Notes under the pieces: generated by a model
What the model was told of the DNA's origin: nothing
The model's input: only the letters and a program-made list of their open reading frames with translations
Databases searched by the model: none
In this document: one piece after another, positions 37,213 to 45,691 of the stretch
Layout: every line of letters starts with the position of its first letter
How positions within the stretch are numbered: position 1 is the stretch's first letter
Position numbers and translations under genes: made by a program
Source: Streptomyces vietnamensis
GTDB taxonomy: Bacteria > Actinomycetota > Actinomycetes > Streptomycetales > Streptomycetaceae
Direction: 5' to 3'
Length of the DNA: 64,000 nt
Assembly (NCBI RefSeq): GCF_000830005.1
Contig: NZ_CP010407.1
Coordinates: 2,089,001 to 2,153,000 of the forward strand

Positions 37213-38237
37213 GGGCCGATCCTTCCATGCATCCGAAAAATACGGTCGTACGCGGCGGCCAACAGCTCCGGGTCATGCTTCGCGGAGCCGTCGGGCCGGG
37301 CCACCGGCGCCAGCTCGACCGCTGCACCGAGCCGCTTGGCGGCGTCGGCGAGGGGCTCTCTGGCTGACACGTCGGGCACGGCGGCCTCGTCGGCCAGCAC
37401 CACGTCCAGGGCGAGTTTAGGGGCGTGTCGTCCCAAAACCTCCAAATGACGTTGCGGGGAGAAGCCCTCGGTTTCTCCGGGCTGCGGCGCGAGGTTCAGC
37501 GAGAGCACCTTCCGGGCCTTCGTCTCGGCCAGGGCGTCGAGGAGTTCGGGGACCAGGAGGTGCGGGATCACCGAGGAGAACCAGGAGCCGGGACCGAGCA
37601 CCACCCAGTCCGCGTCGAGGACCGCGGCGACCGCCTCGGGCACGGCCGGCGGGTCGTGCGGCACGAGGTGCACGGACTGCACCTCGCCGGGGGTGAGCGC
37701 CACGGTCGCCTGGCCGCACACGGTGTCCACCTCGTCCGGGCGCTCCGGGTCGTGGCCCCTGACCAGGGCCTGGAGCTCCAGGGGCACGGCGGACATGGGC
37801 AGCACCCGGCCCTGGGCGCCGAGCAGCCGGCCGACCAGGTCGAGGGCCTGGACGGGGTCGCCGAGCTGCTCCCAGAGGGCGACGATCAGCAGGTTGCCGA
37901 CGGCGTGGCCGTTGATCTCGCCCTTGGACTGGAAGCGGTGCTGGATCACCCGGGCCCAGGTCTGGCCCCAGTCGTCGTCGCCGCAGAGCGCGGCGAGCGC
38001 CTTGCGCAGGTCGCCCGGGGGCAGCACGCCGAGCTCCTCCCGGAGCCGGCCGCTGGAGCCCCCGTCGTCGGCGACGGTGACGACGGCGGTGAGGTCGCCG
38101 GTGATCCGGCGGAGCGCGGCGAGGGAGGCCGACAGGCCCATGCCGCCGCCGAGGGCGACCACCTTGGGCTGGGTGCCGCGCCTGCGGAGCGTACGCCGCA
38201 CCGCGAGGGTGGAGGTACGCCGACGGTACGGCTTCAC
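37203..38237 (-). CDS. yvcK: YvcK/CofD-like gluconeogenesis factor (UDP-sugar-binding)
   Basis: A 344-residue protein of the YvcK family, which in other bacteria binds UDP-N-acetylglucosamine and influences cell-wall precursor synthesis and morphology. The Rossmann-like start is [20 protein letters not shown] (about 25-44), followed by [20 protein letters not shown] and [12 protein letters not shown], then [18 protein letters not shown]. It starts with GTG 38237 in a GTGA overlap with rapZ, and whiA starts within its last codons. The conserved rapZ-yvcK-whiA order is diagnostic. Confidence 0.94.
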
Positions 38238-39196
38238 TCGCGCCCCATGTCCCGGTGGACGACGACGGTCTCGACCCCTTCGGCGGCGAGGCGGGCGGCG
38301 AGGCGCTCGGCGGTGGCGACGGAGCGGTGCTTGCCGCCCGTGCAGCCCACGGCGATGGTCACGTACCGCTTGCCCTCGCGGCGGTAGCCCGCGGCGATCA
38401 GCTGGAGCAGCTCGGTGTAGCGGTCGAGGAACTCCTTGGCGCCGGGCTGGTTGTAGACGTAGTTCGACACCTCCTCGTTGAGGCCGGTGAAGGGGCGCAG
38501 CTCGGGGACCCAGTGCGGGTTCGGCAGGAAGCGCATGTCGACGACGAGGTCGGCGTCGACCGGCAGGCCGTACTTGAAGCCGAAGGACATCACGGTGGCC
38601 CGGAGCTCGGGCTCCTCGTCGCCGGCGAACTGGGCGTCCATCTTGGCGCGCAGCTCGTGGACGTTGAGGCTGGAGGTGTCGATCACCAGGTCGGCGTCGC
38701 CGCGCAGCTCGCGCAGCAGGTCGCGCTCGGCGGCGATGCCGTCGGTGATGCGGCCGTCGCCCTGGAGCGGGTGCGGCCTGCGGACCGACTCGAAGCGCCG
38801 GACGAGGGCCTCGTCGGAGGACTCCAGGAAGACGATGCGGCGGGTGACCTGCTTGGCGTCCAGGTCGGCGAGGGACTCCCTGAGGTTGTCGAAGAACTGC
38901 CGGCCGCGGACGTCCACGACGACGGCGATCCGGGCGACGTTGCCCTGGGAGCGGGCGCCGAGCTCCACCATGGTGGGGATCAGCGCGGGCGGCAGGTTGT
39001 CCACGACGAACCAGCCGAGGTCCTCCAGACACTTCGCCGCGGTGGACCGGCCGGCTCCGGACATGCCGGAGATGATCACCAGCTCGGGAATGGCCGCCTC
39101 GGCGCCGTTGTCGCCGGGGGTCTCCTTCGTGCCCGTACTCACGTGTCCTGCTCCGTCTTCTCGGTCGTGCTCGTGGTGCGTGTGGCGCTCGCTCAT
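38234..39196 (-). CDS. rapZ: RapZ family nucleotide-binding protein
   Basis: A 320-residue P-loop protein of the RapZ (YvcJ) family. The Walker A equivalent is [18 protein letters not shown] (about 42-59), with arginine in place of the usual lysine, which is normal for actinobacterial members. N-terminal residues 1-35 are acidic and variable. The C-terminal RapZ domain contains [20 protein letters not shown] and [18 protein letters not shown]. Enterobacterial RapZ controls a small RNA for amino-sugar synthesis; the actinobacterial role is less clear. It overlaps uvrC by four bases upstream and yvcK by four bases downstream. Confidence 0.94.
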   Translation of the reverse strand: MSERHTHHEHDREDGAGHVSTGTKETPGDNGAEAAIPELVIISGMSGAGRSTAAKCLEDLGWFVVDNLPPALIPTMVELGARSQGNVARIAVVVDVRGRQFFDNLRESLADLDAKQVTRRIVFLESSDEALVRRFESVRRPHPLQGDGRITDGIAAERDLLRELRGDADLVIDTSSLNVHELRAKMDAQFAGDEEPELRATVMSFGFKYGLPVDADLVVDMRFLPNPHWVPELRPFTGLNEEVSNYVYNQPGAKEFLDRYTELLQLIAAGYRREGKRYVTIAVGCTGGKHRSVATAERLAARLAAEGVETVVVHRDMGRE

Positions 39197-41193
39197 GCGG
39201 TGGTGCCCCCGTCGTCTTCCATGATCTCTCCTGTGGCCGTGTTCACGGCGGGTGCGGCGGGGGCCGCCTGGGCCAGGGCCACGGCGACCGCCTCCGCGGT
39301 CTTCCGGCCGAAGCCGGGGACCTCACAGATCTGCTCGATTGTCGCCTGCTTCAGCCGCTTCACCGAGCCGAAATGCTTGATCAAGGCCTGTTTGCGCGAC
39401 TCTCCGAGGCCGGGGACGGCGTCGAGCGGGCTGGTCCGGAGGCGTTTGGTCCGCTTGGACCGCTGGTAGCGGATGGCGAAGTCGTGAGCCGTGTCACGTA
39501 CCCGCTGGAGGAGGTAGAGCCCTTCGCTGGAGCGGGGCAGCACCACCGGGTCGTCGTCGCCGGGCAGCCAGACCTCCTCCAGGCGCTTGGCGAGCCCGCA
39601 GACGGCGACGTCGTCGATGCCGAGCTCGTCGAGGGCGCGGCGGGCCGCGGCGACCTGCGGCTGCCCGCCGTCGACGACGACGAGCTGCGGCGGGTACGCG
39701 AAGCGCTTGGGCCGCCCGTCGTCCTGGGCGCCGTCGGCGGGGACCTCGCCGCCGACCTCGCTCTCGGCGAGGGCGTCCCACTCCCCCGTACGGTCCCTCT
39801 CGGCGAGGTAGCGCTTGAAGCGCCGGCTGATCACCTCGTGCATGGACCGGACGTCGTCCTGCCCCTCGAAGCCCTTGATCTGGAAGCGGCGGTACTCGCT
39901 CTTGCGGGGCAGCCCGTCCTCGAAGACGACCATCGAGGCGACGACGTCCTCGCCCTGGAGGTGCGAGATGTCGAAGCACTCGATCCGCAGCGGCGCCGAG
40001 TCCAGGTCCAGGGCCTCGGCGATCTCCTCCAGGGCCCGGGAGCGGGTGGTCAGATCGCTGGCGCGCTTGGTCTTGTGCAGCACGAGCGCCTGCTGGGCGT
40101 TGCGCGCGACGGTCTCCATCAGGTCCTTCTTGTCGCCGCGCTGCGGGATCCGCAGCGAGACGAGGGAGCCGCGGCGGCCGGACAACCAGGCGGTGACGGC
40201 CTCGGCGTCCTCCGGCAGCGCGGGGACGAGAACCTCCTTGGGGACGGCCTCGCCGCTCTCCTCGCCGTACAGCTGCTGGAGCGCGTGCTCGACGAGCCCC
40301 GCCGTGTCGACGGCCTCGACCTTGTCCGTGACCCAGCCGCGCTGGCCCCGGACGCGTCCGCCGCGCACGTGGAAGATCTGGACGGCGGCCTCCAGCTCGT
40401 CCTCGGCGAGGGCGATCAGGTCGGCGTCGGTGGCGTCGGCGAGGACCACCGCGCTCTTCTCCATGGCCTTGCGCAGGGCCTCTATGTCGTCGCGGAGCCG
40501 GGCGGCCTTCTCGTACTCCATGTCCTCGGCCGCGACCATCATCTGCTTCTCGAGCCGACGGATGTACGTACCGGTGCGGCCGGCCATGAAGTCGCTGAAG
40601 TCCTCGGCCAGTTCGCGGTGCTCCTCGGGCGTGACCCGGCCGACGCAGGGCGCCGAGCACTTGCCGATGTAGCCGAGGAGGCAGGGCCGTCCGGCGGAGG
40701 CGGCGTTGCGGAACACGCCCGCCGAGCACGTCCGCACGGGGAACACCCGCAGCATCAGGTCGACGGTCTCGCGGATCGCCCACGCGTGCGTGTACGGCCC
40801 GAAATAACGCACGCCCTTCTTCTTGTGCCCGCGCATGACCTGGACGCGCGGAAACTCCTCGTTCATGGTGACGGCGAGGTACGGATAACTCTTGTCGTCC
40901 CGGTACTTCACGTTGAACCGGGGATCGAACTCCTTGATCCAGGAGTACTCCAGCTGCAGCGCCTCGACCTCGGTGGACACCACGGTCCACTCCACGGAGG
41001 CGGCCGTCGTCACCATGGTGGCCGTGCGCGGGTGCAGGCTCGTGAGCGGCTGGAAGTAGTTCGCCAGCCGCTGGCGCAGGGACTTCGCCTTCCCCACGTA
41101 GATCACCCGGCGGTGCTCGTCGCGGAACTTGTAGACCCCCGGGGAGTCGGGGATCTGACCCGGCTTGGGGCGGTAGCTGGAGGGGTCTGCCAT
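39193..41193 (-). CDS. uvrC: excinuclease ABC subunit C
   Basis: A 666-residue dual-incision nuclease of nucleotide excision repair. Domains in order: GIY-YIG N-terminus ([20 protein letters not shown], about 18-37), a cysteine cluster region near 160-180 ([17 protein letters not shown]), a UVR motif binding UvrB ([20 protein letters not shown], about 208-227), the RNase H-like endonuclease ([20 protein letters not shown], about 395-414), and tandem helix-hairpin-helix at the C-terminus. ATG 41193 is chosen: TAGGGT lies 13 bases upstream, and the ten-codon longer alternative is not family-like. It heads the operon with rapZ, yvcK and whiA. Confidence 0.97.
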   Translation of the reverse strand: MADPSSYRPKPGQIPDSPGVYKFRDEHRRVIYVGKAKSLRQRLANYFQPLTSLHPRTATMVTTAASVEWTVVSTEVEALQLEYSWIKEFDPRFNVKYRDDKSYPYLAVTMNEEFPRVQVMRGHKKKGVRYFGPYTHAWAIRETVDLMLRVFPVRTCSAGVFRNAASAGRPCLLGYIGKCSAPCVGRVTPEEHRELAEDFSDFMAGRTGTYIRRLEKQMMVAAEDMEYEKAARLRDDIEALRKAMEKSAVVLADATDADLIALAEDELEAAVQIFHVRGGRVRGQRGWVTDKVEAVDTAGLVEHALQQLYGEESGEAVPKEVLVPALPEDAEAVTAWLSGRRGSLVSLRIPQRGDKKDLMETVARNAQQALVLHKTKRASDLTTRSRALEEIAEALDLDSAPLRIECFDISHLQGEDVVASMVVFEDGLPRKSEYRRFQIKGFEGQDDVRSMHEVISRRFKRYLAERDRTGEWDALAESEVGGEVPADGAQDDGRPKRFAYPPQLVVVDGGQPQVAAARRALDELGIDDVAVCGLAKRLEEVWLPGDDDPVVLPRSSEGLYLLQRVRDTAHDFAIRYQRSKRTKRLRTSPLDAVPGLGESRKQALIKHFGSVKRLKQATIEQICEVPGFGRKTAEAVAVALAQAAPAAPAVNTATGEIMEDDGGTTA

Positions 41194-41200
41194 GCTCACC

Positions 41201-41206
41201 ACCCTA
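41201..41206 (-). promoter_or_regulatory. -10 element TAGGGT of a probable leaderless uvrC promoter
   Basis: TAGGGT begins 13 bases before the uvrC ATG at 41193. It would drive the uvrC-rapZ-yvcK-whiA operon. Confidence 0.6.
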
Positions 41207-41251
41207 CTGGCGGGGACCGACACTCAGGGCGGGCCCGCTCGTTGGCCGGAC

Positions 41252-42004
41252 ATGGCTCAGGAGACTTCAGGACGGCTGGCGGACCGGGTGTGCGTGATCA
41301 CGGGCGCGGCGAGCGGAATCGGGCGGGCGACGGCGGAACGCTTCGTACGGGAGGGCGCGCGGGTCGTGGCCACGGACGTGGACGCGGACCGTCTCGCGGG
41401 TCTTCCCGGAGTGACCCCGGTGGTCGGGGACGTCTCCCGGGAGGAGGACGCGCGGCGGATGATCGACACGGCGGTGGAGCACTTCGGCCGGCTGGACGTG
41501 CTGGTGGCGAACGCGGGCGTGATCCCGCTGCTCTCCGTCACCGAGGCGGAGGCGGCGGACTTCGACCGGGTGATGGCCGTCGACGGCCGGGGCATGTTCC
41601 TGACCTGCAAGTACGCGATCGAGGCCATGCTCGTCACGGGCGGCGGGGCCATCGTGTGCACCTCGTCGATCTCGGGCGTGGCGGGCCAGGCGAGGCAGGC
41701 GGTGTACGGTCCGGCGAAGTTCGTCGCGACCGGCCTGACCAAGCACCTGGCGGTGGAGTGGGCGGAGCGGGGCATCCGCGTCAACGCGGTCGCCCCCGGC
41801 ACGATCGAGACCGAGCGGGTGGCCGCCGCGCGCGTGGAGCCGGGCGGGCCCGAGTACCTCACGGAGATCGTCCGGGCCCACCCGATGGGCCGCTTCGGCA
41901 CGCCGGAGGAGGTGGCGGCGGCGATCCTCTTCCTGGCGTCGGACGAGGCGTCGTTCGTGACGGGCGCGATCCTTCCGGTGGACGGCGGCTACCTGGCCCG
42001 CTGA
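41252..42004 (+). CDS. SDR family oxidoreductase
   Basis: A 250-residue classical short-chain dehydrogenase/reductase. The cofactor motif is VITGAASGIGRATAE (about 15-28), NAG is at 87-89, the catalytic triad is S139 (CTSSISG), Y152 and K156 (YGPAK), and the NAVAPGTIETERV stretch follows. The C-terminal FLASDEASFVTGAILPVDGG is typical. D51 after the second strand (VATDVDADRL) suggests NAD preference. ATG 41252 lacks a Shine-Dalgarno sequence; an in-frame start 20 codons upstream would overlap uvrC. It is divergent from uvrC; substrate is unknown. Confidence 0.88.
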   Translation: MAQETSGRLADRVCVITGAASGIGRATAERFVREGARVVATDVDADRLAGLPGVTPVVGDVSREEDARRMIDTAVEHFGRLDVLVANAGVIPLLSVTEAEAADFDRVMAVDGRGMFLTCKYAIEAMLVTGGGAIVCTSSISGVAGQARQAVYGPAKFVATGLTKHLAVEWAERGIRVNAVAPGTIETERVAAARVEPGGPEYLTEIVRAHPMGRFGTPEEVAAAILFLASDEASFVTGAILPVDGGYLAR

Positions 42005-42039
42005 GGCCCACGCCGCGGGGCCCTGGGGGGCGCCCCCCT

Positions 42040-42640
42040 GCCCGTGCGAGGCGCCGCCCCTCGCCCGCCCGGGCCCGCGCCCTGCGCCCGTGCGGGACCA
42101 CGCCCCGGTGGGCGGCGCCCACGCCCCGTGTAGGCCCGCGCCGTGCTGGGCGGTGCCCCGCCGCCGTGTGGGCCCGCGCCCGGGCTGGGCGGCGCCCCGC
42201 GCCCGTGTGGGCAATCGTCCCGCTGGGGCGGGACGGGTGGGCACACGGGACGGCGCCCCCAGCCGGGCCTAGGCTTCCGCGCCCTGACCCGCACCGACCG
42301 CGCGGCGCACACGGGGGTGCGGGTTCAGGCGCGGAAGCCTCTGGCGCCGGCAGGGCGCGGGTCCGTTGTGCCCACCCGTTCCGCCCCAGCGGAACGACTG
42401 CCCACAACGGGGGCGGCACGAGGCGTCCGCAACGGGGTGGGCGCCGCCCACAACGGCGGGGCGCAGGCCCACGACGGGGTGGGCGCCGGCCCACGACGGG
42501 GTGGGCGCCGGCCCGGCGGAACGACCGCCCAGAACGGGGGCGGCGGGGGCACCGCCCCGGGCGGGCGCCGCCCACAACGGAGGCGGCGGGGCGCAGCCCT
42601 AGCGGGTGGGCGCCGCCCCAGCGGAACGATTGGCGCGGCG
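42040..42640. repeat. GC-rich mosaic repeat region between convergent genes
   Basis: About 590 bases without a gene. A 39-base element beginning GTGGGCAATCGTCCCGC occurs at 42207-42245 and again inverted at 42367-42405, where its core CGTTCCGC/GCGGAACG (42377-42384, 42389-42396) is a perfect hairpin. A related fragment, CCCCAGCGGAACGATTG, is at about 42614-42630, inside the 3' end of the next gene. A degenerate 38-39-base repeat starting GTGTAGGCCC/GTGTGGGCCC spans 42128-42206, and a 22-bp tandem starting GGCCCACGACGGGG lies at 42466-42509. Open frames across it are compositional artefacts. Confidence 0.8.
42271..42340. terminator. long inverted repeat within the repeat region, probable terminator of the SDR gene
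   Basis: About 25 bases beginning AGGCTTCCGCGCC (42271-42295) pair with 42316-42340 (ending GGCGCGGAAGCCT), with one single-base indel and a 20-nt loop. It lies 266 bases after the SDR stop, in the gap between convergent genes. Confidence 0.6.
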
Positions 42641-43360
42641 GCGTATCGTTGCCGCGGCCGTCAGGGCCAGGGCCAGCAACGCCCCCGCCCCCACCGCCAC
42701 CACGACGCCCGGCCCGGCCTCGGCCGTGGGCGCCGCGTCGTAACCCCCCGCCGCGCCCCTCCTCGCGTACGACGAGCCCGGCAGCTTGTCGCCGTACGCT
42801 CGGGCCACCCGCTCCCGATAGGCCGCGAGGCTCGTCCCCCCGCGCCCCACGGCCCGCACCGCGTCCTCGTCCAGCGGCAGCACCTTCGTCCCCTTCTGGA
42901 CGTACCACGCGTCGATCTGCGGTTCGCGGAAGACGAGGCCGCCGCGGCCCATCTCCGCGTACCGGATCTCGTCGTCGCCGGTGGCGATGTTCACCACCTG
43001 CCAGCCGCCCGCCTGCTCGACCGTCCACAGCGAGGCCTTCTGCCCGTCGGAGGCCACGGCACGGCTGGCGCGGAACTCGACGCGGGCGACCGGCGCCCCG
43101 GGCTTCCCGGCGACGAAGTCCGGGGAGAGGAGCCGCACCGGAACGGAGGCGCCCTCGACGCGCGGCGCGGCCGCCGTGCGGGCGAGGGCCCCGTCGCGGG
43201 CGAAGAACCGGGACAGGGTGTCCAGGGTCCCCGGCGCGGAGGCGGCCTGTTCGGGGGTCGGCGCGGGCGGGAGGCCCTCGGCGGCGACCGCCGGGAGCGC
43301 CCCGAGGGCCACCAGGGCGGCGGCGAGGAAACCAGCGGCACGTATCTTCATCGTCGTCAC
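42599..43360 (-). CDS. secreted, C-terminally membrane-anchored protein coupled to a papain-like protease
   Basis: A 253-residue protein of unknown family. Residues 1-30 form a signal peptide (KIRAAGFLAAALVALGALPA). The extracellular part has a beta-rich stretch (PVRLLSPDFVAGKPGAPVAR, VVNIATGDDEIRYAEMGRGG, then FREPQIDAWYVQKGTKVLPL). A single hydrophobic segment near the C-terminus (about 220-240, PGVVVAVGAGALLALALTAA) is followed by a basic tail, so the protein is probably anchored with its body outside. GTG 43360 is chosen because it overlaps the protease stop (GTGA); ATG 43351 is an alternative. Its 3' end extends into the mosaic repeat region. Confidence 0.7.
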   Translation of the reverse strand: MTTMKIRAAGFLAAALVALGALPAVAAEGLPPAPTPEQAASAPGTLDTLSRFFARDGALARTAAAPRVEGASVPVRLLSPDFVAGKPGAPVARVEFRASRAVASDGQKASLWTVEQAGGWQVVNIATGDDEIRYAEMGRGGLVFREPQIDAWYVQKGTKVLPLDEDAVRAVGRGGTSLAAYRERVARAYGDKLPGSSYARRGAAGGYDAAPTAEAGPGVVVAVGAGALLALALTAAATIRRRANRSAGAAPTR

Positions 43361-43950
43361 GCCCCGATCCGGTAGAGCGAGTGGGTCCAGGAGAAGGAGC
43401 CGTTGTTGACGTACCAGGCGTGCGAGGCCCAGTTGTAGCGGTCGCTGGAGGGCCAGGGGTCGCCCCAGTAGACCCAGCTGTTCGTGTCGTCGTAGCCGTA
43501 GATCACGTGCATGTGGCCGCCGCCGCTGGACCACTGGATGCGGGTCTCGACGGGCCGGTCGGCGTTGATCTCGGTCTGGACGGTCGAGTACCGCAGCCAG
43601 CCGGTCACGTACGAGCCGGGGTTGATGCCCGCCCAGCTGAGCCCGTTCTGGACGTTGCCCAGGTCGGCCTGCCAGTTGGGGCAGTCGTAGCCCTGCTGGC
43701 GGTTGAAGGCGGCGTTGCAGAACTGGTTCTGGCTGTAGTTCCGGCCGTACCAGGTGGCGATGGTGTTGCCGCTCGCCGCCCAGCACCAGTTGGTCTTCTG
43801 CTGGGCCTGCATGGTGATGTTCAGGCGCTTGGAGGCGAGGACGGAGACACCCTCGTCCGAAGGCGCGGCGGAGGCCGAGGCCGAGGTGGCGGGGACGAGG
43901 AAGAGGGCGGCCGCGGCGAGTGCCGCGAGGTCGAGCAGTCTTCTGCGCAT
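43357..43950 (-). CDS. secreted papain-like cysteine protease (C39/AvrRpt2-like)
   Basis: A 197-residue secreted protein. The signal peptide is about residues 1-28 (MRRRLLDLAALAAAALFLVP). The mature part has a papain-like catalytic set: C56 in QQKTNWCWAAS, H146 (or H148) in SGGGHMHVIYGY, and D164 in YWGDPWPSSD. This is typical of the C39_2/AvrRpt2-like group, which includes short secreted actinomycete enzymes. Cysteines C78 and C90 could form a disulfide. The stop overlaps the start of the membrane-anchored partner (GTGA). The substrate is unknown. Confidence 0.85.
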   Translation of the reverse strand: MRRRLLDLAALAAAALFLVPATSASASAAPSDEGVSVLASKRLNITMQAQQKTNWCWAASGNTIATWYGRNYSQNQFCNAAFNRQQGYDCPNWQADLGNVQNGLSWAGINPGSYVTGWLRYSTVQTEINADRPVETRIQWSSGGGHMHVIYGYDDTNSWVYWGDPWPSSDRYNWASHAWYVNNGSFSWTHSLYRIGA

Positions 43951-44075
43951 CGCGTTCCTCCCAGGGTGGGGGGTGGGGATGTGGGGAGTCGGAGGAGCGC
44001 GTCCGGACGCTGGTCAGGAGCATCGGCCGTTGTCCGGGCCGGGTCAACACGCTTCAATGCGGGGTGACATCGGAC

Positions 44076-44175
44076 TGTGAACGGTGTGGCCCGGGTGTGA
44101 ACGGACACCCGTGGCCCACCTGCCCGCCCACCCCTCGCGGCGCGACGGTCCGTGCCCCCGTCGTGAACGTTCACG
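44076..44175 (+). promoter_or_regulatory. operator cluster upstream of the XRE-like regulator
   Basis: TGTGAACGG occurs twice, at 44076-44084 and 44096-44104 (20 bp apart). The second lies inside the inverted repeat GGGTGT-N6-ACACCC (44093-44110). A third GTGAACG begins the perfect 14-bp palindrome CGTGAACGTTCACG (44162-44175), which abuts the Shine-Dalgarno sequence of the gene at 44187. The arrangement suggests autoregulation by the encoded helix-turn-helix protein or regulation of the divergent protease pair. Confidence 0.5.
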
Positions 44176-44186
44176 GAGGAGTCCTC

Positions 44187-45116
44187 GTGAGCCACACCGA
44201 GGCCGATCTGGTGCAGCTGCTGCACACCGGCCCCTTCCACCTGGCGCTGCGCACCGCGCTGGCCGTGCGCGGGCTGCCGCTCCAGCGGGTCCAGCACCAT
44301 CTCGCGCACCGGGGCGTCAAGGTCGGGGTGACGAGTCTGAGCTACTGGCAGCAGGGCGCCCGCCGCCCGCAGCGGCCGGAGTCCCTGAAGGCCGTCCGGG
44401 CCCTGGAGGAGGTGCTCCAGCTGCCCGGGAACTCGCTGCTGCGGCTCCTGGCGGAGGACGCGGCCGCCCGCTCCGAGGTGGAGCGCCCGGCGGCCCGCTC
44501 GTACCGCTCGCTGGTGGAGGCCTCGGGCTCGGTCGAGGGGCTGCTCGCGGAGCTCGAGTCCCCGACGGACGGCGGGCTGCACACGGTGGGGCACCACGAG
44601 CGGGTACGGATCGGGGCGGGGCGGGAGCTGGTGGGGCGCGAGTCGCAGCACGTGGTGCGGGCGCACCGGGACGGCGTGGACCGCTATCTCGCCATCCACC
44701 ACGGCGACCCGGGCTGCGACCCGTCGCGGGTGGTGGTGCGGGCGGTGGAGAACTGTCGGACGGGGCGGGTGCGGTGGCACGCCGGGACGGGCGTGCTCGT
44801 CGCGGAGCTGCTCTTCGACGCGCGGCTGCGGGCCGGGGACACGTACCTGTTCTCGTACGGCTTCGAGGACGGTACGGCGGGGCCGAGCGGGGAGTACGTG
44901 CGCGGGTTCAGCTTCGCGGGCGGGCAGTACGTGCTCCAGGTCCGCTTCGACGAGGCCGCGCTTCCGGTGCGGTGCCGGAGGTTCGCGCAGGCCTCGACGG
45001 GGGCGCCGCGCGGCGGCCGTGCGGAGCTGACCCTGAGCGGCCGGCACCGCACGGTGCACCTCGTGGAGCAGGGGGTGCGCCCGGGGATCCTGGGGATCGA
45101 CTGGGACTGGGCGTGA
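44187..45116 (+). CDS. XRE-like helix-turn-helix transcriptional regulator
   Basis: A 309-residue protein with an N-terminal helix-turn-helix-like region (about 15-80: RTALAVRGLPLQRVQHHLAH, RGVKVGVTSLSYWQQGARRP, then SLKAVRALEEVLQLPGNSLL). This resembles XRE-type DNA-binding domains, though the pattern is not classical. The remaining two-thirds (about 110-309) is beta-rich, with RELVGRESQHVVRAHRDGVD and YLFSYGFEDGTAGPSGEYVR, and could be a ligand-sensing domain. GTG 44187 has a strong ACGGAGGAG Shine-Dalgarno sequence six bases away. It is divergent from the protease pair and ends four bases from the stop of the convergent Rieske gene. Confidence 0.78.
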   Translation: MSHTEADLVQLLHTGPFHLALRTALAVRGLPLQRVQHHLAHRGVKVGVTSLSYWQQGARRPQRPESLKAVRALEEVLQLPGNSLLRLLAEDAAARSEVERPAARSYRSLVEASGSVEGLLAELESPTDGGLHTVGHHERVRIGAGRELVGRESQHVVRAHRDGVDRYLAIHHGDPGCDPSRVVVRAVENCRTGRVRWHAGTGVLVAELLFDARLRAGDTYLFSYGFEDGTAGPSGEYVRGFSFAGGQYVLQVRFDEAALPVRCRRFAQASTGAPRGGRAELTLSGRHRTVHLVEQGVRPGILGIDWDWA

Positions 45117-45120
45117 GGCC

Positions 45121-45558
45121 TCAGGCCTTGGGGGCGGCCTCGGGTCCGGCGACCAGCTTGCCGTCCTCGACGCGGATCGGGACCTCGGGGAGCGGGACGG
45201 TGGCGGGGCCCTGGATCGCCTTGCCGGTCGTCACGTCGAAGCGGCTGCCGTGGCAGGGGCAGTTGCCCTCGTTCTCCTCGACCTTGTCGAGGACGCAGCC
45301 GGCGTGGGTGCACTGGGCGCTGAAGGCCTTGTACTGGCCCTTGGCCGGGCAGCTCACCACGAGCCGCTGCTCGCGGTAGAGCTTGGAGCCGCCGACCGGC
45401 ACCTCGTCCGGGGCGCCGAGCGGGACGGGCGCGGTCGGGGTCGGGACCCCGGCGTGGCCGAGCTTGGACTCGGTGGAGCAGGCGGCGACTCCCAGCCCGG
45501 CGGCTCCGGCGAGGGCCGCGCCTTTCAGTACGGTGCGGCGGCTGGACTGGCCGGACAT
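45121..45558 (-). CDS. Tat-exported Rieske [2Fe-2S] lipoprotein
   Basis: A 145-residue exported iron-sulfur protein. A twin-arginine signal (SSRRTVLKG) is followed by a lipobox-like VAAC with C27 as the likely lipidation site. The Rieske ligands are C83/H85 (QCTHAGC) and C100/H103 (NCPCHGSRF), and C88 and C102 form the stabilising disulfide of bc1-type proteins. It is a small standalone electron carrier outside the membrane, with no oxidase subunits adjacent. It ends four bases from the XRE-like gene and is divergent from nothing nearby; a GGAGCG Shine-Dalgarno sequence precedes ATG 45558. Confidence 0.92.
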   Translation of the reverse strand: MSGQSSRRTVLKGAALAGAAGLGVAACSTESKLGHAGVPTPTAPVPLGAPDEVPVGGSKLYREQRLVVSCPAKGQYKAFSAQCTHAGCVLDKVEENEGNCPCHGSRFDVTTGKAIQGPATVPLPEVPIRVEDGKLVAGPEAAPKA

Positions 45559-45658
45559 GAGCGCTCCACGGTGAGATCGGGGACAAGACGCCCCAGGGGT
45601 GACCGAACCGACGATACCGGCGGCTTCCTCCGGACCGTCGGCCGGGCCTGACCTGGGG

Positions 45659-45685
45659 GGCAGGGCCCCCGCCGGGGGCCCTGCC
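45659..45685. terminator. 12-bp hairpin downstream of uvrA
   Basis: GGCAGGGCCCCC (45659-45670) pairs perfectly with GGGGGCCCTGCC (45674-45685) with loop GCC. It lies seven bases after the uvrA stop and terminates it ahead of the Rieske lipoprotein gene. Confidence 0.8.
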
Positions 45686-45691
45686 GGGACC

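Noticed and set aside
42143..43375. Plus-strand open frames spanning the mosaic repeat region and the protease partner
   Set aside because: They are translations of GC-rich repeats and antisense of a real gene; no start signal, and repeats are not in a conserved frame.
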